In this document: one piece after another, positions 33,736 through 47,564 of the stretch
Layout: every line of letters begins with the position of its first letter
Position numbering within the stretch: the stretch's first letter is position 1
Assembly (NCBI GenBank): GCA_946406115.1
Contig: OX291555.1
Location: 11,364,001 to 11,428,000, forward strand
DNA length: 64,000 bases
DNA from: Apoda limacodes
Lineage: Eukaryota; Arthropoda; Insecta; Lepidoptera; Limacodidae
Reading direction: 5' to 3'
Position numbers and translations under genes: made by a program
Notes under the pieces: generated by a model
Databases searched by the model: none
What the model saw: only the letters and a program-made list of their open reading frames with translations
What the model was told of the DNA's origin: nothing

Positions 33736-35680
33736 AAGAAAGTAACTGCCAGAGCAAAATTCCAATTCATCGACAAAATAGGTGGGCGACTTGCGAGCTA
33801 TCCTTCTGGGAGTCGTGCTTTCTGGTCGCTTGCTAAAGCTGCCGAGGGGAACTTCTGCCAGTCGTCGTTACCACCACTGCGAAAGACCGATGGTGACTTG
33901 GCCCACAGTGCAAAAGAGAAAGCCGATCTATTGGGCAGTCTCTTTGCCTCTAACTCGAATGTGAACAACGAAGGCGCTGTACCACCTACTTTACCGTGGT
34001 GCGGTAAGACCATGCCGGAAATCTCTATAACACAGCGCGAGGTCCGGCGAGCGTTGCTTTCCCTAGACGTTCATAAGTCGAGTGAGCCAGACGGCATACC
34101 AGCAGTGGTGCTTAAGCAGTGTGCTCCCGAGTTATGTCCTGTACTCACGCGCCTCTTCACGCTTTCCTACCACACTAGGCAATTTCCGTCTTCATGGAAG
34201 ACTGCGAATGTGCACCCGGTGCCCAAAAAGGGCGATAGATCAGATCCATCGAATTACAGGCCTATCGCTATAACCTCTCTCCTCTCCAAGGTGATGGAGC
34301 GTGTGATCAACACACAGCTTTTGAGATACCTAGAAAAACACGACCTGATCAGTGACCGTCAATATGGCTTTCGCCACGGTCGCTCAACTGGTGACCTTCT
34401 AGTGTATCTCACACACCGATGGGCACTAGCCATTGAGAGTCAGGGGGAGGCATTGACATGTAGCCTAGACATAGCGAAGGCGTTCGATCGGGTCTGGCAC
34501 CGGGGTCTTCTATCGAAGTTGCCATCTTACGGAGTGCCCGAGGGTTTGTGCAAATGGGTGGCTAGCTTTTTGTCCGGCAGACGCATACAAGCCGTAGTTG
34601 ACGGTAGTTGCTCTGATAGCATGGACATTAATGCTGATGTCCCGCAAGGCTCTGTGCTGTCTCCTACGCTGTTTCTACTGCACATCAATGATATGTTGGA
34701 CATCAACATCATACATTTTTATGCAGATGACAGTACCGGAGACGCTTATTACACGGGCCGTGCAAGCATCCCACGTTCCGTTGTGGAGGAAAAGCGTGAA
34801 GAACTTGTGTCTCAAATCGAGATCGGTCTGTCCAAGGTCTCTGACTGGGGGCGGGAAAACTTGGTCCGATTCAACCCTTCAAAGACACAAGTCTGCGCGT
34901 TCACCGCTAAGAAAACCCCATTCACTGTAGTCCCACAATTCCAGAACACTCCCCTCTCCATCTCCAAGAGCATTGGGATCCTTGGCGTTGACATCTCCAG
35001 CGATGTTCAGTTCCGACATCATTTGCTAGACAAGGTAAAGCTGGCGTCCAAAAAACTTGGTGTACTCAACAGAGCAAAGCAGTACTTCACGTCGGGGCAA
35101 AGGTTGCTACTTTACAAGTCGCAAGTCCGGCCCCATATGGAGTACTGCTGCCATCTCTGGGCGGGTGCACCCGGATACCAGCTTGGCCCTTTTGACTCGG
35201 TTCAACGACGGGCTGTGAGAATTGTCGACGATCCCAAAGTCACTTGCGGTATCGAGCCCTTAAGTCTGAGGAGAGACTTTGCCTCCCTGTGTGTGTTCTA
35301 CCGCTTGTACAATGGGTTGTGTTCTGAGGAATTGTTCGAAATGATGCCCACGGCTACTTTCTACCATCGCACCGCTCGCCATCGACAGGGAATTCATTCT
35401 CACACTTTGGAACCGAAATGGTCGCGTACAGTGCGGTTTCAGAGAAACTTCCTCCCGCGAACGCTTGGGTTGTGGAATGAGCTCCCTGCCAAGGTTTTCT
35501 CTAAGGACTACTACAGTATGGGGTTCATCAAAAAAGAAGTTATTAGATTTCTGAAGGGTCGGCAATGCGCGAGTGATGCCCCTGGTGTTGCAAGCGTCCA
35601 TAGGCTACGGTGACCGCTTACCATCAGGCGGACCGTAGGCTTGTTTGCCACCTTAGTGGTATAACGAAAAAAAAAAAAAC
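33736..35680 (+). mobile_element. 5'-truncated LINE with open RT, copy 2
   Basis: Same frame as 3052-4929, open to the TGA at 35611-35613. It retains Pro in PQGSVLSPTLF, which looks ancestral and functional. Only a few other residues differ (Met for Ile in RPHMEYCCHLW, Cys for Arg near the C-terminus). Nested in the RTE-like repeat (33600-33735 and 35671-35890). Confidence 0.9.
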
Positions 35681-35890
35681 TATTGAAGTTTGCTATATCA
35701 AGCTGTAGCTATAGCTATAGTTCGTTTAGGCTCAGTTATAGTTATTCCCGCGGGAACTTTTGAATCTTTATGTATGCCAAGTTTAATCCCGATCCGTCCA
35801 GTGGTTGAAGCGTGAAAGAGTAACAAACATCCATCCATCCATACAGACAAACAAACTTTCACAATTATAATTTTAGTAGGATACTAATTA
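35671..35890 (-). repeat. RTE-like/SINE-like dispersed repeat, copy 2
   Basis: As at 4986-5205. Here it keeps the palindromic TTCCCGCGGGAA, which is TTCCTGCGTGAA in copy 1. Confidence 0.6.
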
Positions 35891-36434
35891 TGGAAATTTT
35901 TCACAATTCGTAGTCCATAATTCACAATTAACAATAACATTAAGGTAAGTACTTTTTAAGCTACTTAGGTATAGGTTTGTTGTAAAAAGGTACGTTAGGG
36001 TAACAATCTAAAGAGATCAACGTAAGCTACAGTCAAATATAGGAACATTATTTTACCACCAATATTTATACTTACACCTAGTTAGGTAGGTACCTGCATG
36101 AAAACAAAATAGCCAGATCAGTGTCAACAGTAAATCACAATAAAAAAGTCAAATAATGAACGGAAGATATTTAGCTATCTCTTTAACAGCGTAAAATCCT
36201 CTGTTAATGGTTGATACTGGAGGATCTATCAACTCGACAATGACTTTAAGCTGATACCAAATCTTGTCTAGTTTTTCAGGCCATCTGAAAGTGTTTCCCA
36301 GAGAGTAGGACGTTTTACTGATCTCGTAGCTGTTGTTATCTTGGTTTTCTATTAGCCCAGGAAAATATTCTCCTTCGTATTTATATGTTATTTTCCTAGA
36401 GTATTTCGCTAGTGCAACATTTGGCTCTGACGTT
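35891..36434. other. Non-coding, copy 2
   Basis: As 5206-5807, minus about 58 bp at the junction near 36058. Confidence 0.6.
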
Positions 36435-36442
36435 GAGTTATT

Positions 36443-36825
36443 TTAGTCTCTACGACCTCCCCGAATAGGGCCTCCCTCCAAACACGACGCCGACGTCCCC
36501 GGGTTCGTCGGCGCCCACAAGGATACACTAGGTATCAAAGAGTGCCGGGGCGCTTCTCGCCCCCACTCAATCGCAATCGTACCCGCGTAACGGGGAACTC
36601 CCCTCCTGGCGGTGACTCACCTTCGGGTTCGAGACTCACGCCGGTCGAAGGGACGCCCCCGAGAGCGACAACCCAAGCCGAGGCTTCCCCCGCGGGAAGC
36701 CCTTGAGCGTTGGGCGCTATATGGGCTGAGGCTCCTTCAGAGTCTCGCCCCAAAAGCCCGGTGAAGCAGTAATGGCTGCAACAGCCAACTGCATAGTCAG
36801 CTCAGAAAAAAAAAAAAAAAAAAAA
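36443..36825 (+). mobile_element. GC-rich retroelement 3' end with poly(A), copy 2
   Basis: As 5816-6199. The GAGTTATT target duplication lies at 36435-36442 and 36826-36833 and the A tail is shorter by about one base. Confidence 0.85.
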
Positions 36826-37028
36826 GAGTTATTACTAGAGACCGCATTATATGCAATTGCATTATCAATACAGTCTATGATACGGTGTCGTTACCTTAAC
36901 ATAGCAAATATCTAACAGATTTGGACAATAATCAGCTCACAAGTATGCCAAGATTACGCTCAGCGAGGGTTCAGAGTAGGTCTACCGCCATCAATCACAT
37001 GAACTTCTTCAACTAAACACACTCTGAA

Positions 37029-37316
37029 TTGGCCTTTGTCCGGCAGGTTGATGCGGCCTACTTTGATTTCCAAAAAGCAGTCGACAAGGTCAATAATGAC
37101 ACGCTTTTAACAAAGCTTTCAATGATCGGTTTCATACCTAAACTATTAAAATTCACGATGTCCAACTCGATGGTTACAGATCTCAATCCTATTATACAAG
37201 GTCGGGAATAACCCAGGGTAGTTCCCTAGGACCTATACTGTTTTTAATCATGATTAACGATCTACCTTTATCTACTTCTGCACAACAAAGTCGACAATCC
37301 GACAGTACTTGCTGAC
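37029..37316 (+). pseudogene. Reverse transcriptase scrap, copy 2
   Basis: As 6403-6690, with the same broken motifs. Confidence 0.8.
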
Positions 37317-40035
37317 ATAAACTTGCACGTTCCAAGCGGGGCGAGCCTGGCGTGACGCGCCTGTCACACGCCTTTGTAAGGGCCTAAGGCCTTAATAAAT
37401 TGATATTTGTAGCGATGGACAAATTAAAATAGTTTTGAGTAGAGCTTACGTGTAGGACTCCTGCGAGTTGTTATCGAGAACCAATTGTTAAACCCTACAC
37501 AATACCTACAGTCTCCTAATCTAAATTATGGTTATTCCACTTACTTATTTACAATCGAGCGAAGACTCTCTATCTCTCTCTCTCTCTCTCTCGTTTCAGC
37601 TCAGCGATGTTTTGGGTCTGCCTTGAAAACTCGTATTACTGGAAATTATCCGCACTTTACTCTCGTTTTATTCACTTGGAATTGATATAAATACGAATGT
37701 ATATATTTTGAACATAAAAGACGTTTGTCTGGTGCAAAAAAGGATTTGAGATTCCCTTTGGGAAAATAGACAGTCCTTTCCTTGTCTCCAAAGTCGTAAT
37801 TTCTGTTCCACAAAGCTTAGGCTTCAGAGATCAGAAATTAAGACTTGCCCAATGGCTGACTGAAAATGATAAAGGTGAACCGCCCTCAATCCAGAAAGGC
37901 TTTTCCGAAAAACGCACACAAGGACTGTCTAGACCAAACTACGTTACGGTCTGAAAATACGACACTTACTTAGAAAAAAACAAAAGTTCTCACAAAATTA
38001 CCATAAGTGTCGAGTAATTAATTAACGTTAATTAAATTACGGGTTACAACTGTCGGAATAAAACGTTAGTACACAAATTAAAACAATCGCAATTATGAGT
38101 CAGATGAAGATCTAAGATACTTAACTCAAAAGCTGACCACCGCCAACCGTTGCCAAAAATTGACTGTCTTTAACCTTCCCATTTTCTATGCTCCCTTTCT
38201 CTTTTTGCGCCATATTTCTCACTGTAGAGGACTCTACCAGAATACTCTGTAACTCGTTTAAAGTTTAGCAACTTCGCCTTTATTGCTCTCGCAATAAAGC
38301 AGACGCCCCTCTCCATCCTATCTCTTTGCTAGCTATCTCGACTCGTCACTCGGACTGGCTCCGCCAGCGCACGGTCGTAAGAGCGATAGGGAAAACTACA
38401 GCACGCCCCGCATTTCGCTTACATCTTATCGCGTCTTGTTTTACGCGCCGAAATTACGTTCCCACGCAAACCTACACGAGTCTGGGACATCTGTTTCCCA
38501 TATCGCTGCGCCGTGGCCGGTTTTTAGAATTTTCTACAAAAAATAACTTTAAATTACTGCAATTGCTAATTGAAGCTACAGGAGTCTTTTGGGTCGCCTA
38601 TACCTGCTGCGTATGATGTTGGGTTTTAACCGACTTTTTTTTGGAACGCTGACTATAAAAGAGTAATAAGTATATAACTGAATTTTATTAGGTATCGGGG
38701 TTCTCACTTTCGCAGATCCGTAAAGTTGTGATAGTAACTTTATGGGCTCTGTTTAGATCTAACCTACTACAAAAAATGCAACTTTCTTATTTAGATGTGA
38801 GATGTTTGTACTTTGGTAGAATAATTCCTCATACAGTACGTGCCTGATTGTCAATTGCCGACGTTCCCTGTGTCGTTTTGATATTACTTGGTTTTGGCAA
38901 AATCCTACGTATAGAACTTGTATAATTAGTATGACCTTATATTGGTGAATAAAATGAAAAACATAATGATCAATTTTACCTATGTACGCGCTTTCTATAA
39001 CTTTAATATAAATATCAAAATACGACGTATTTCCTAATTGCGTGTCTATCCCTTTTTTTCATAGACGGAATTATACCTTTTTGTATTTTAGATTACAAAC
39101 AGTAAAAACTTTTGCACGAATTGCGATAGATTTATTGAATTTAGATTTGATTGTATTTGTTATCATTATGTTATCGGCTTCGATTTGTTTTTGTTTCCTC
39201 TTTTCTTTAGTCATGAACTCGTTCGCTCGGTAATTCATCGCTGTCATATAACACTGCTTTATACATATATACACAAGCTTGCATAAAGTTATATTTCTAG
39301 CTCAATCACAAATATATATAATAAATCCCACGCTACAAACCTCTTAAATCTAATCTTATTCTAACATGCTATTAATCTATTACGATGCGTTTACTGTACT
39401 ACTATATTATTTACAGTCAAATTCCGTTGCAGGCGTTCCTCTTATCGTCTGTTCAAGATACTGATCTGTTGCATGACAAGCTGTGCCAGGTAGTATTAGC
39501 GGCACAACATTTTTTGTCGCACAATCATAATTATTATTAATATTGTAATTTATAAAGTTCTGAAGTAGGTATAAATCGTTTTATGTAGGTTAGTTTATAT
39601 ATATATATATTTATATATATTTTAATTGTTTACAAACGTTTTGGGTGTAACCTGTTAGTTTGTATGTACGTAATAAATAAATAAAAAAGGACAACGGAGA
39701 GACTTGGTTTGAAGCCTTAGGTTTGATATACCAACAAAACAATTATCGGCAAAATATGTATGTACCTACACTTAAGAACTTACACAACTACATTTAGTTT
39801 GGCACCAGACGGCGCTGTGTCTAATGTCCAAAAATATATATCATTTTTTTATTTATAATTATGTAGCAGCTGGGTGAATGCATTGCTAATATAATTTAAA
39901 ATATGATAGGTATATTATTTAGCTACATACAAAAGACAGCTATAAATAAAATTTATATAAAAGTACAAAACGATACCTACCGACGCGGACATGAAAAAAA
40001 GACGGACGTAACATTACACTGAAAAGATGTGAAGC
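37317..40035. other. Non-coding stretch, copy 2
   Basis: As 6700-9420. The (TC)n tract near 37570-37592 is a purer repeat than in copy 1, and a 7-bp loss near 38602 breaks the open frame seen in copy 1. Confidence 0.6.
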
Positions 40036-40173
40036 ATGGAAGGTCCTACAATTTCGTTTGTTATATTTGACCTACACTCACACAGATACAGGTCAGACAA
40101 CTCGCCGTCATTTCATTATACGTACCGCGTGACAGCGCCTGTGACATGTATTTTGCGTCGACAAAAATTGTTA

Positions 40174-40248
40174 GAAATGCCGTCTTGTGCAGCGAAATCG
40201 TGTGAATATATTTTCTCGGGAGTTACTTTAAATTCCACCACAGAATAA
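40174..40248 (+). pseudogene. Possible THAP-type fragment, copy 2
   Basis: MPSCAAKSC then stop, as at 9561. Equally uncertain. Confidence 0.25.
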
Positions 40249-40422
40249 TTGAAGTGTTTTAATCACATGGTGCCGACCCCCCTATGAAATCTGAAAAACA
40301 AAAGGCAATTGAAATATTACTTGAATTTTGTTTTTTTTTAAATCGAACTATTTAAATTGTAAAGCTTGTTTATTAAGTGTTTATTGAGGAGTAATCAGGA
40401 GGTACACAAATTTGATTACTTT

Positions 40423-40677
40423 CTACGGGTAACTATTGTACAGTCCTATCCATTCTCTCGGTCCCCTCTTGTTCGTTTTCATTAAGATTTTACTATCATC
40501 TTCAAAAAAAGTCAAGTAGTTATTCAAATACTTCCAGTCCACGAAACTGTGCGAAGCGTTGCCCTTGGAACGCGCTCCACTCCTGTTGCTCCGTAATGTT
40601 CGCCCCTCGGTTCCCACACCTGCTGACGTGGCGTCCACCGCTACCGGCTGCCAACGCGGCGGGCTCCTTGGACCGGT
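40423..40677 (-). pseudogene. Unidentified antisense coding-like segment, copy 2
   Basis: As 9811-10065, but the frame is open throughout (CGA where copy 1 has TGA). The final residues are LYNSYP instead of LYNNYP. Product unknown. Confidence 0.3.
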
Positions 40678-42167
40678 TTAGGATCTCGTGCTGGATGGTT
40701 TGAAATTCGACGCGAGTTATCTGCTCTGCTGTTGTGGAGATGATAGGTTTCTTGTGGAAAAAAAAACAAATAAAAAACTCAGGTCCTTTTTAAAATATAA
40801 GTTTCCGTTTCTTTCAAATATTTTACATTGACATTTGCCATCTTGACGAGAATTTAATTATCCATTAGTAAAGTTTTAATGGTTCGCTATGTGTTTCCCA
40901 AGGCCGCGTGCAAAACGAAAAATCCGAAGAATTTTGACGCCCTTTTATCTGCTTAAATATATAACTATTATTACATATAAAAAATACTTGGGTTTGTATA
41001 TTTAGCTGGGTCGATTGGGTAACTTACGTTTGCTGATTCAAAGTTCAAAAAATACCTTCAGATCTTATGATCAATAAACTTTTGTTCTTGAACCGCCCTT
41101 GGACTACATCCATATATAAGCTTCTTGAAAAGACCTAATGATTCCGCTTCGTCATCTGACGGTAGATTGTCAGAAAACAGTAAACGCTATTCGATATTTT
41201 TTTTTATTTGACGGCTCTGGGAGTGACCCCAAAGCTTATCTTTCGAAAATCAAAATTCGAACGAATTACCGCGTAACGACTTCCGATCTATCTTAATATA
41301 ATTATTTAAAACAGATTTTACAAATAAAATATTCTACTAACTCAATTTATGGTAAAGCAAAATTAGGGTCCCAAACGTCCTGTCCATGTTACAAAATTAC
41401 TACCATGGAAAATTTCGATTGGTAAAAAAAATATGATTGTTTTGGTATTGATGAATGTAAACAAATAAGTTGCGTTTATATTGTTTTTCAACCAAAATCG
41501 TAGTTATTTTGTAACGTGATCAATATAGCACAATATTGTTACAATAGGCTATCTATAATTTTATTTTCAGCACAAATTAACTATTTGCCAGAGTACTGCA
41601 CTTGTCTCCATGGTAAATACAAGATGATAAAGAAATAGGTCTATATATCTAGAAATAGAAATATTAGCAATATTTGGCCACTTTTAAGCAGAAATACCAG
41701 CAAATTTCACACATATTTTTTATATGTTTTTTTTTATTTTAATCTGCTATTTTGAAATTATAGCGCGCTAGTTGACAGCAGTTTGAGACATATTATATTA
41801 AGTATATTAAAACAAATTCTAACTCTCTTTAAATAGAGTGGCGGTTGGGGTGTACAAAAGGGGGCGCTGAGAAAAAATACTTAGAAAATTTTTCGCGACG
41901 AAGGAACTGGTCCGTTCATTTTTTCCCATGCGCCCCCTTTTAGTTACTCTGACTAGAGTGGCATACATTTTACATTCTAATATTAATTATATGTACATAA
42001 TAGAAATCAGACAATTATTTTTTAGATTTTCAAGTAAACCAAATAAATGTAACCTGATCTGAGGGAGTACAAATGTGCTTACCTTTGTAGCCTAGTTTAA
42101 AAGTATAACACATATATTAATTTGTTAAATACCTGATACTTTTTTTAATTGTTAAATTAAATTTATT
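40678..42167. other. Non-coding stretch, copy 2
   Basis: As 10066-11556, including the short GGGGGCGC inverted repeat near 41855-41940. Confidence 0.5.
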
Positions 42168-42399
42168 ATGCAGGATGAGAGTAAACCGCATCTGATAAAT
42201 ATGTTTAAAATGATGGAGCCAGAGACAAGATTGTGTGTGGGTCCTGAGATGGTTATCAAACAAGAGTTAGCTGACCAGAACACAATCAAAGCAGAAGTGT
42301 GTGAGCTGTATGCAGATCATGAAGTCAAGGAGCTGGCACTTAGCCCTATAGAGCTGCAGAGTTCCACCCCAGTGATGCTGCTGCATCAGCTTTCTGCTG
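42168..42399 (+). CDS. N-terminal exon A, unit 2
   Basis: The coding sequence encodes the same residues as exon A of unit 1 (one silent C/T difference noticed). The same phase-1 G|GTTTGT donor is compatible with the acceptor at 60686/60687, about 18.3 kb downstream, which opens the only intact finger array. If used, it would give a protein with an acidic N-terminus plus 23 fingers. Start as discussed for unit 1: an ATG overlapping a possible acceptor. Confidence 0.65.
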
Positions 42400-42988
42400 G
42401 TTTGTTTATTTAACCATAAATTGATAGATATACCTATTAAATACTCTAACCTAACTAATGCTAACCTACTTTTTATAGTTCATCAGAAATTGGCAATTCT
42501 GGTATATTATTCTGTCCCAGATCTTTTATTTTATTGCTTGTTACTTTAAATCTGGTACTTTAAATCAGAGAGATGCAGGCCTAAAGTGTTAGTTGAAAAG
42601 AGGCTGTCCACCACAGTAAAATTGTATGTGTATTCAGTCATTAGTTATCTCCTTCTAGGGATATTTACACATACATTACATATTAAAAAGTTTTTATGGT
42701 TACTTTTATGTCTGAATAAAAAAGGAAACCAATTTAGGATCACTTGTGTGTCTATCTATTCATCTGTCACAGCTTATTTACTCCTATTGTACTGGACTGA
42801 TTAAATTAAAATTTATTGTAAGCACATATGAATTTCTCTAACGTAAGCATAGTGTAAATAAATGAAATTTGAATATACACTTTTGGGGGAAAATTATAAA
42901 ATTAGTGGCTGGATACACACCTACATCGTAATGTTGTGGATAGCCTCTTTTAACAAACCACTTTAATATTGAGTGACAGGTAGTGAGC
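42400..42988. other. Non-coding, copy 2
   Basis: As 11789-12362, with an extra 17 bp near 42452 that repeats CTAACCTA (small tandem duplication). Confidence 0.5.
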
Positions 42989-43226
42989 CTATCGTCGCAA
43001 CCAAGGACATTAGAGGAGATAGACTGCTAATGATTCGGCAAATGTATGAAAACCACATCAACCTGTTTATGGGGAAGCACGGTAGCCCTGAAACTCATAC
43101 AATTGGTGAAGTATTAACCAATAGTGGAGTAGTTGCTAATCAGTGACTAATCAGAGTGCTGCTGCAGTGCAATGCAGCATTAAAAAGAAACCTCGTATGG
43201 CGATTAACTAGTGATGTACTAGATCA
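42989..43226 (+). pseudogene. Unidentified coding-like relict, copy 2
   Basis: As 12363-12600, with the same stops. Confidence 0.35.
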
Positions 43227-44259
43227 AATATTATGAGAATCAATACATTTATTAGGCAATATATATATTGGGCTATAAAGAGTATAATCAGCCCCTTTGC
43301 ATTGCATTGTGAAAAAGTCTTTTGATTCTAATTAGCTAGTTACTATGTGACAGAAAACCTGAGTAAAAACAAGGATGAAGCTATATATAACTTAGCCTGC
43401 GTGACTAGTGCAGCTACATCTCAACACACTAAGATTTTCATCAAAATTGATGAAATAAATTAATAGATTATTATACACTATTGTTATCAAAAAATACTTT
43501 TAAGCTCAAGTCAATATTATTTTTATAAAACTGAATAATTGTAAAAAGGGGACCAGTTTAGGATTTTTTTATTGAACAAAAGTTTATTAATCCTGATTTC
43601 ACGTTTTTTTGGGTTTGAACCATATCCCAAAGAACGCAGTTATTAAATTTTAGATGGCTCTAAATTTTAGTTGGTTCAGCAAATCCAGAGAAACCTTTGC
43701 CAAAAAAATTAAATTTAGGTAGTACAGCCACTTCATATGCAATACATCAACTGTAATAAAGGGAATAAAAGCTCAATTACAAAACACTTTGTGTTGTTAT
43801 ACATTTATGTATGTATAGTGAAATTTCTTTTTGATGATTTATTATAGTTGTCCTTACTAATTAATATGTAAATGCTAAAGTTTAGCGTCGAACTAGGCAT
43901 CCAATTGACAGGATTATATTTTCCAGCGAGTGATTCATCTGCGCAATTATTTTACGTCGCAATGAGCAATGATTTTAGTGCAAGTGTATATCATACTTTT
44001 TATGTCAATCGATTGTGCCCTTAGGTTTTTTTTTTTTAGCGGGGCACCAAGTAAACTGTTGACCCTGTTAGAGCTTGCTGATAGGGAACATGTTCACTTC
44101 CCTCGCGGTGCTTCCGTTTTTGTCCAGCGACGTTTACTTGTAACAACACTGTCTGTATAGCAAACTGTAGATAACGGTGTTGATAATACATTTAATTAAT
44201 TATTTTCTCATTTTATTGTATATTGTCCCAAATAAAGTAAAATAATAAAACCAAATAAA
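43227..44259. other. Non-coding stretch, copy 2
   Basis: AT-rich. Nothing recognised. Confidence 0.5.
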
Positions 44260-46030
44260 ACCGCACTGTACGCGACCATTTTGGTGTGAGAATGAATCCC
44301 CTGCCGATGGCGAGCGGTGCGACGGTAGAATGTATGCGGGCATCATTTCGAACAATTCCTCAGAACACAACCCATTGTACAAGCGGTAGAACACACACAG
44401 GGAGGCAAAGTCCCTCCATAGACTTAAGGGCTCGATACCGCAAGTGAGTTTGGAATCGTCGACAATTCTCACAGCCCGTCGTTGAACCGAGTCACAAGGG
44501 CCAAGCTGGTATCCGGGTACACCCGCCCAGAGATGGCAGCAGTACCCCATATGGGGCCGAACTTGCGACTTGTAAAGTAAAGTAAACTAACCTTTGCCCC
44601 GACGTCAAGCACTGCTTCGCTTTGTTGAGTACCCCAAGTTTTTTGGACGCCAGCTTCACCTTGTCCTGCAGATGATCTCGGAACTGAACATCGCTGGAGA
44701 TGTTAACACCAAGGAACCCAATGCTCTTGGAGATGGAGAGGGGAGTGTACTGGAATTGTGGGACCACAGTGAATGGGGTTTTCTTTGCGGTTAACTCGCA
44801 AACTTGTGTCTTTGTAGGGTTGAATCGGACCAAGTTTTCCCGTCCCCAGTCAGAGACCTGGACAGAGTGATCTCGATTTGAGACACAAGTTCTTTACGTT
44901 TTCCCTCCACAACGGAACGAGGGATGCTTGCTCAACTCGTGTAATAAGCGTCTCCAGTACTGTCATCTGCATAGCAATGTATGTTGTTGATGTCCAACAT
45001 ATCATTGATATGCAGTAGAACCAGCGTAGGAGACGGCACAGAGCCTTGCAGGACACCAGCATTAATGTCCATGCTATCAGAGCAACTACCGTCAACTACG
45101 GCTTGTATGCGTCTGCCGGACAAAAAGCTAGCCACAAATTTGCACAAACCCTCGGGCACTCCGTAAGATGGCAACTTCGATAGAAGACCCCGGTGCTAGA
45201 CCCGATCTAACGCCTTCGCTATGTCCATACCACATGCCAATGCCTCCCCCTGACTCTCAATGGCTAGTGCCCATCGTTGTGTGAGATACACTACAATGTC
45301 ACCAGTCGAGCAACCGTGGCGATAGCCATATTGACGGTCGCTGATCAGGTCGTGTTTTTCTAGGTATCTTAGAAGCTGTGTGTTGATCACACGCTCCATC
45401 ACCTTGGAGACGAGAGATGTGCACCCGGTGCCCAAAAATCCTCCTTTTTGGGCACCGAGTGCACATTCGCAGTCTTCCATAAAGACGGAAATTGCCTAGT
45501 ATGGTAGGAAAGCGCGAAGAGGCGCGTGAGTACAGGAGATAACTCAGTAGCACACTATTTAAGCACCACTGCTGGTATACCTTCTGGCCCCCTCGACTTA
45601 TGAACGTCTAGAGACAGCAATGCCCGCCGGACCTACCGCTGTGTTATGGAGATTTCCGGCATGGTCCTATCGCACCACGGTATAGTAGGTGGTACAGCGC
45701 TTTCGTCGTTCATATTCGAGTTGGAGGCAAAGAGACTGCCCAAAAGCTCCGCTTTCTCTTTTGCACTATGGGTCAAGTCACCATCGGTCTTACGCAGTGG
45801 TGGTGACGACGACTGGCAAAAGTTCCCCTCGGCAGCTTTAGCAAGCGACCAGAAAGTACGACTCCCAGAGGGATAGCTCGCAAGTCGCCCACCTATTTTG
45901 CTGAGGAATTGGAATTTAGCTCTGGCAGTTGCTTTCTTACTGAACCTCGAGGCAGCATTTAATTTGCGTTTTAACTCAGATATATTCGGATAGCTATATA
46001 GGTATATAGGTAGCTGGCAGTTGTGTTTGT
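44260..46030 (-). mobile_element. Decayed antisense LINE with about 400-bp deletion, copy 2
   Basis: As 13634-15820 up to the linker. From about 45991 it lacks the bases equivalent to 15368-15778 (linker start and endonuclease end). A short filler, AGCTATATAGGTATATA, sits at the join. The hairpin of copy 1 is present at 45417-45466. Confidence 0.9.
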
Positions 46031-46130
46031 GACGTCTTTGGCAAAGGTCATAATGGAAGACGGATTGCCGATACGATCGAGTTATTTATCACGCTTATCG
46101 AGGATATATGGGATAAATCATTAGACAACT

Positions 46131-47100
46131 ATAAAAAAAAATCGGCGAAGTGCGAGTCGGACTCGCGCACGAAGGGTTTCGTACCATTATCTATATAATT
46201 AACTGAAATTTATTCATAAGGGCCCAGTTGTAGTAGTATTGAAATTTTTAAATGATAATCAAATCAAATCATTAAAAACTGAACTTTCAAAGCGAAATTT
46301 GCAAACTTATCTAGGCGTTCTTCATCTTCGAGACATCCAAACAACATGCGCGCTTATGAGTGCAGTTGCCTGTCACACGCTCGATTCAACGTTGCGCTAA
46401 GCCCGCCGGCTAGTCCAATGCGCTATTTCAACGTAACTATTGTTATCAATTTAAGAAGAATAATCTTTAGAATGTTATTATTTTATTTTTCTATAATTAT
46501 ACATCGTTCATTTACTTATATTTTATACCTGTTTCACAGATTTACCTTCTTCATATAAGTAACTTTTATTGGATTTTTTTACGAAAATTTTACTTTTCCA
46601 AGTACATTTCATAACTTGGTCGACTATTACTCGTTAGCCTGTAAAGTGAACTTACCCGTGATAGTTTGCCTTTCAAATTTATTATATGCACTACCACCGT
46701 ATTTTTTTTTACATTTCCAAATACTATACTTTCGCTGGTAGAGGGGGGACACACTTGACTCTAACAAAAATTAGTGCTTTAAAGCTAAATGTTTCGCAAA
46801 CGGAGCCCTAAATTAAAAAATAATGTTTGCATACCGCCAATGTTTTTGGAATCCTTATCCAACGATACCCCACACGATGGGGTAGACAAGAAAAAAAATT
46901 ACGTCCCCACTTTCACCCGTAAAAATATTTTTTTTCAAAGATTTTATTCTACCACTTTGACGTCTTGATCAATTTGTATATCCCTGCCAAATTGCAGCTT
47001 TCTCGTATTAGTAGTTTTTGAACCAAGCCGCGGACAGACAAACGGACGGACGGACATGGCGAAACTATAAGGGTTCCTTGTTGACTACGGAACCCTAAAA
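46131..47100 (+). repeat. Lepidopteran dispersed repeat, long copy, unit 2
   Basis: As 15905-16877. The head motif reads GGGTTTCGTACC here (one C-to-T change). Confidence 0.7.
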
Positions 47101-47564
47101 AATGGCGTGCTCTCAATGACTGGCGGTGTGGCTGCTGGCAAAGCGTATCGAATAGATGCTGTGTGAACGGCCGTCTCGTATACGGTAAAACCGTATATCG
47201 AATCGAATAGTCGCCGTGTGAATGTAGCTTAAAAGTTTAGGGCTCCTGAATAAAATACACGGACGAAGTCGCGGCGAAGCACTATTTCAAAACTATTTTT
47301 CTTTAACACAGCCAGCGCGTTTGTTGTTTGTAACGACTTATTGATTAAAATTTATCGTGCTCCATACAAGTTGCACTATATAGCCTAGCACTCCTCTATT
47401 GTAGTAGGAAATCTCCTCTCTAATGAATACATATATTTATTGTGTTCTGTATTATATTATAAAAACTTTGTGTTAACACAGGAGATGTCAACCCCATTAC
47501 TGTCGTTTAATACGGTTGCGTAGAACGTTCGACACTAAAATAATATGAGGTAACAGTTCACAGA

